NCBI RefSeq assembly: GCF_001610955.1
Contig: NZ_CP014335.1
Location: 475,001 to 539,000 of the forward strand
DNA length: 64,000 nucleotides
Source of the DNA: Geobacillus thermoleovorans
GTDB taxonomy: Bacteria > Bacillota > Bacilli > Bacillales > Anoxybacillaceae
Reading direction: 5' to 3'
Below are positions 63,976-64,000 of this stretch, piece by piece; position 1 is the first letter of the stretch, and every line of letters starts with the position of its first letter. The notes beneath the pieces were generated by a model. The model was not told the DNA's origin. It worked only from the letters and a program-made list of their open reading frames with translations, and ran no database searches. A program made the position numbers and the translations under genes.

Positions 63976-64000
63976 TTCAACATCCCTCCGTTATCTGATT

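Overview
The window looks like chromosome of a thermophilic, spore-forming Bacillota of the Geobacillus/Parageobacillus group. The evidence is a G+C-rich core with Bacillus-type gene order (yhcT-yhcU, bdbCD, yhcV, pgcA), sporulation-linked prkA, yhbH and spoVR, strong purine-rich ribosome binding sites with several TTG/GTG starts, and Geobacillus-like insertion sequences (IS605/TnpB, ISLre2, IS21, IS1634, IS1182).

Region 1 (1-3970) is the 3' end of a 23S gene, a 5S gene and 21 complete tRNA genes, closed by a terminator. Eight copies of a ~110-125 nt element lie inside this cluster. Each starts with ACGAGC (ACGAAC in one) directly after a partial 5' copy of a tRNA gene, and the complete tRNA follows. 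A stem inside the element shows compensatory changes, so it is probably a structured RNA. This is the most unusual signal in the window.

Region 2 (3970-28070) is ordinary core chromosome: tRNA modification (queG, trmL), prkA and yhbH, a C4-dicarboxylate sensing and uptake locus (dctR, dctS, dctB, dctP, with a CcpA cre site at dctP), an aldo-keto reductase, a metallopeptidase, a CNNM-type transporter, a pseudouridine synthase, bdbC/bdbD, a CBS protein, pgcA and a DedA protein. It holds a lacI-type pseudogene and a TnpB/omega-RNA relic.

Region 3 (28130-32490) has visibly lower G+C. It encodes a two-component system, a DedA-PAP2 fusion whose PAP2 catalytic histidines are lost, and a BcrC-type PAP2 phosphatase. 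Together they suggest undecaprenyl-phosphate recycling or an envelope-stress response. SpoVR follows and is cut off at residue 265.

Region 4 (33400-46000) is a defence-like accessory island damaged by transposition. It holds an AlbA_2/Schlafen-type protein, a ParB-like gene split by a three-gene Tn7/Tn5053-like transposon (35834-40645, TGT...ACA ends, 5-bp duplication GCGGG) that itself carries a nested ISLre2 element, and an OLD-family nuclease gene split by an IS21 element. Removing each insertion plus one target duplication restores an open frame exactly.

Region 5 (46000-64000) is a metal-homeostasis and plasmid-like segment: Fur-box-controlled FTR1, CopC/CopD, a PCYCGC lipoprotein, a ZIP transporter, a CsoR-family repressor with a MATE exporter, an ArsR/CzrA repressor with two CDF exporters, an HTH coiled-coil protein, a cupin, a 190-codon gene split by an IS1634-type element, a DUF2935 protein and a haloacid dehalogenase. 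A 270-bp MITE-like element with a 5-bp duplication and an internal long hairpin lies at 59329-59598. Two copies of a small serine-recombinase-like gene flank the metal genes.
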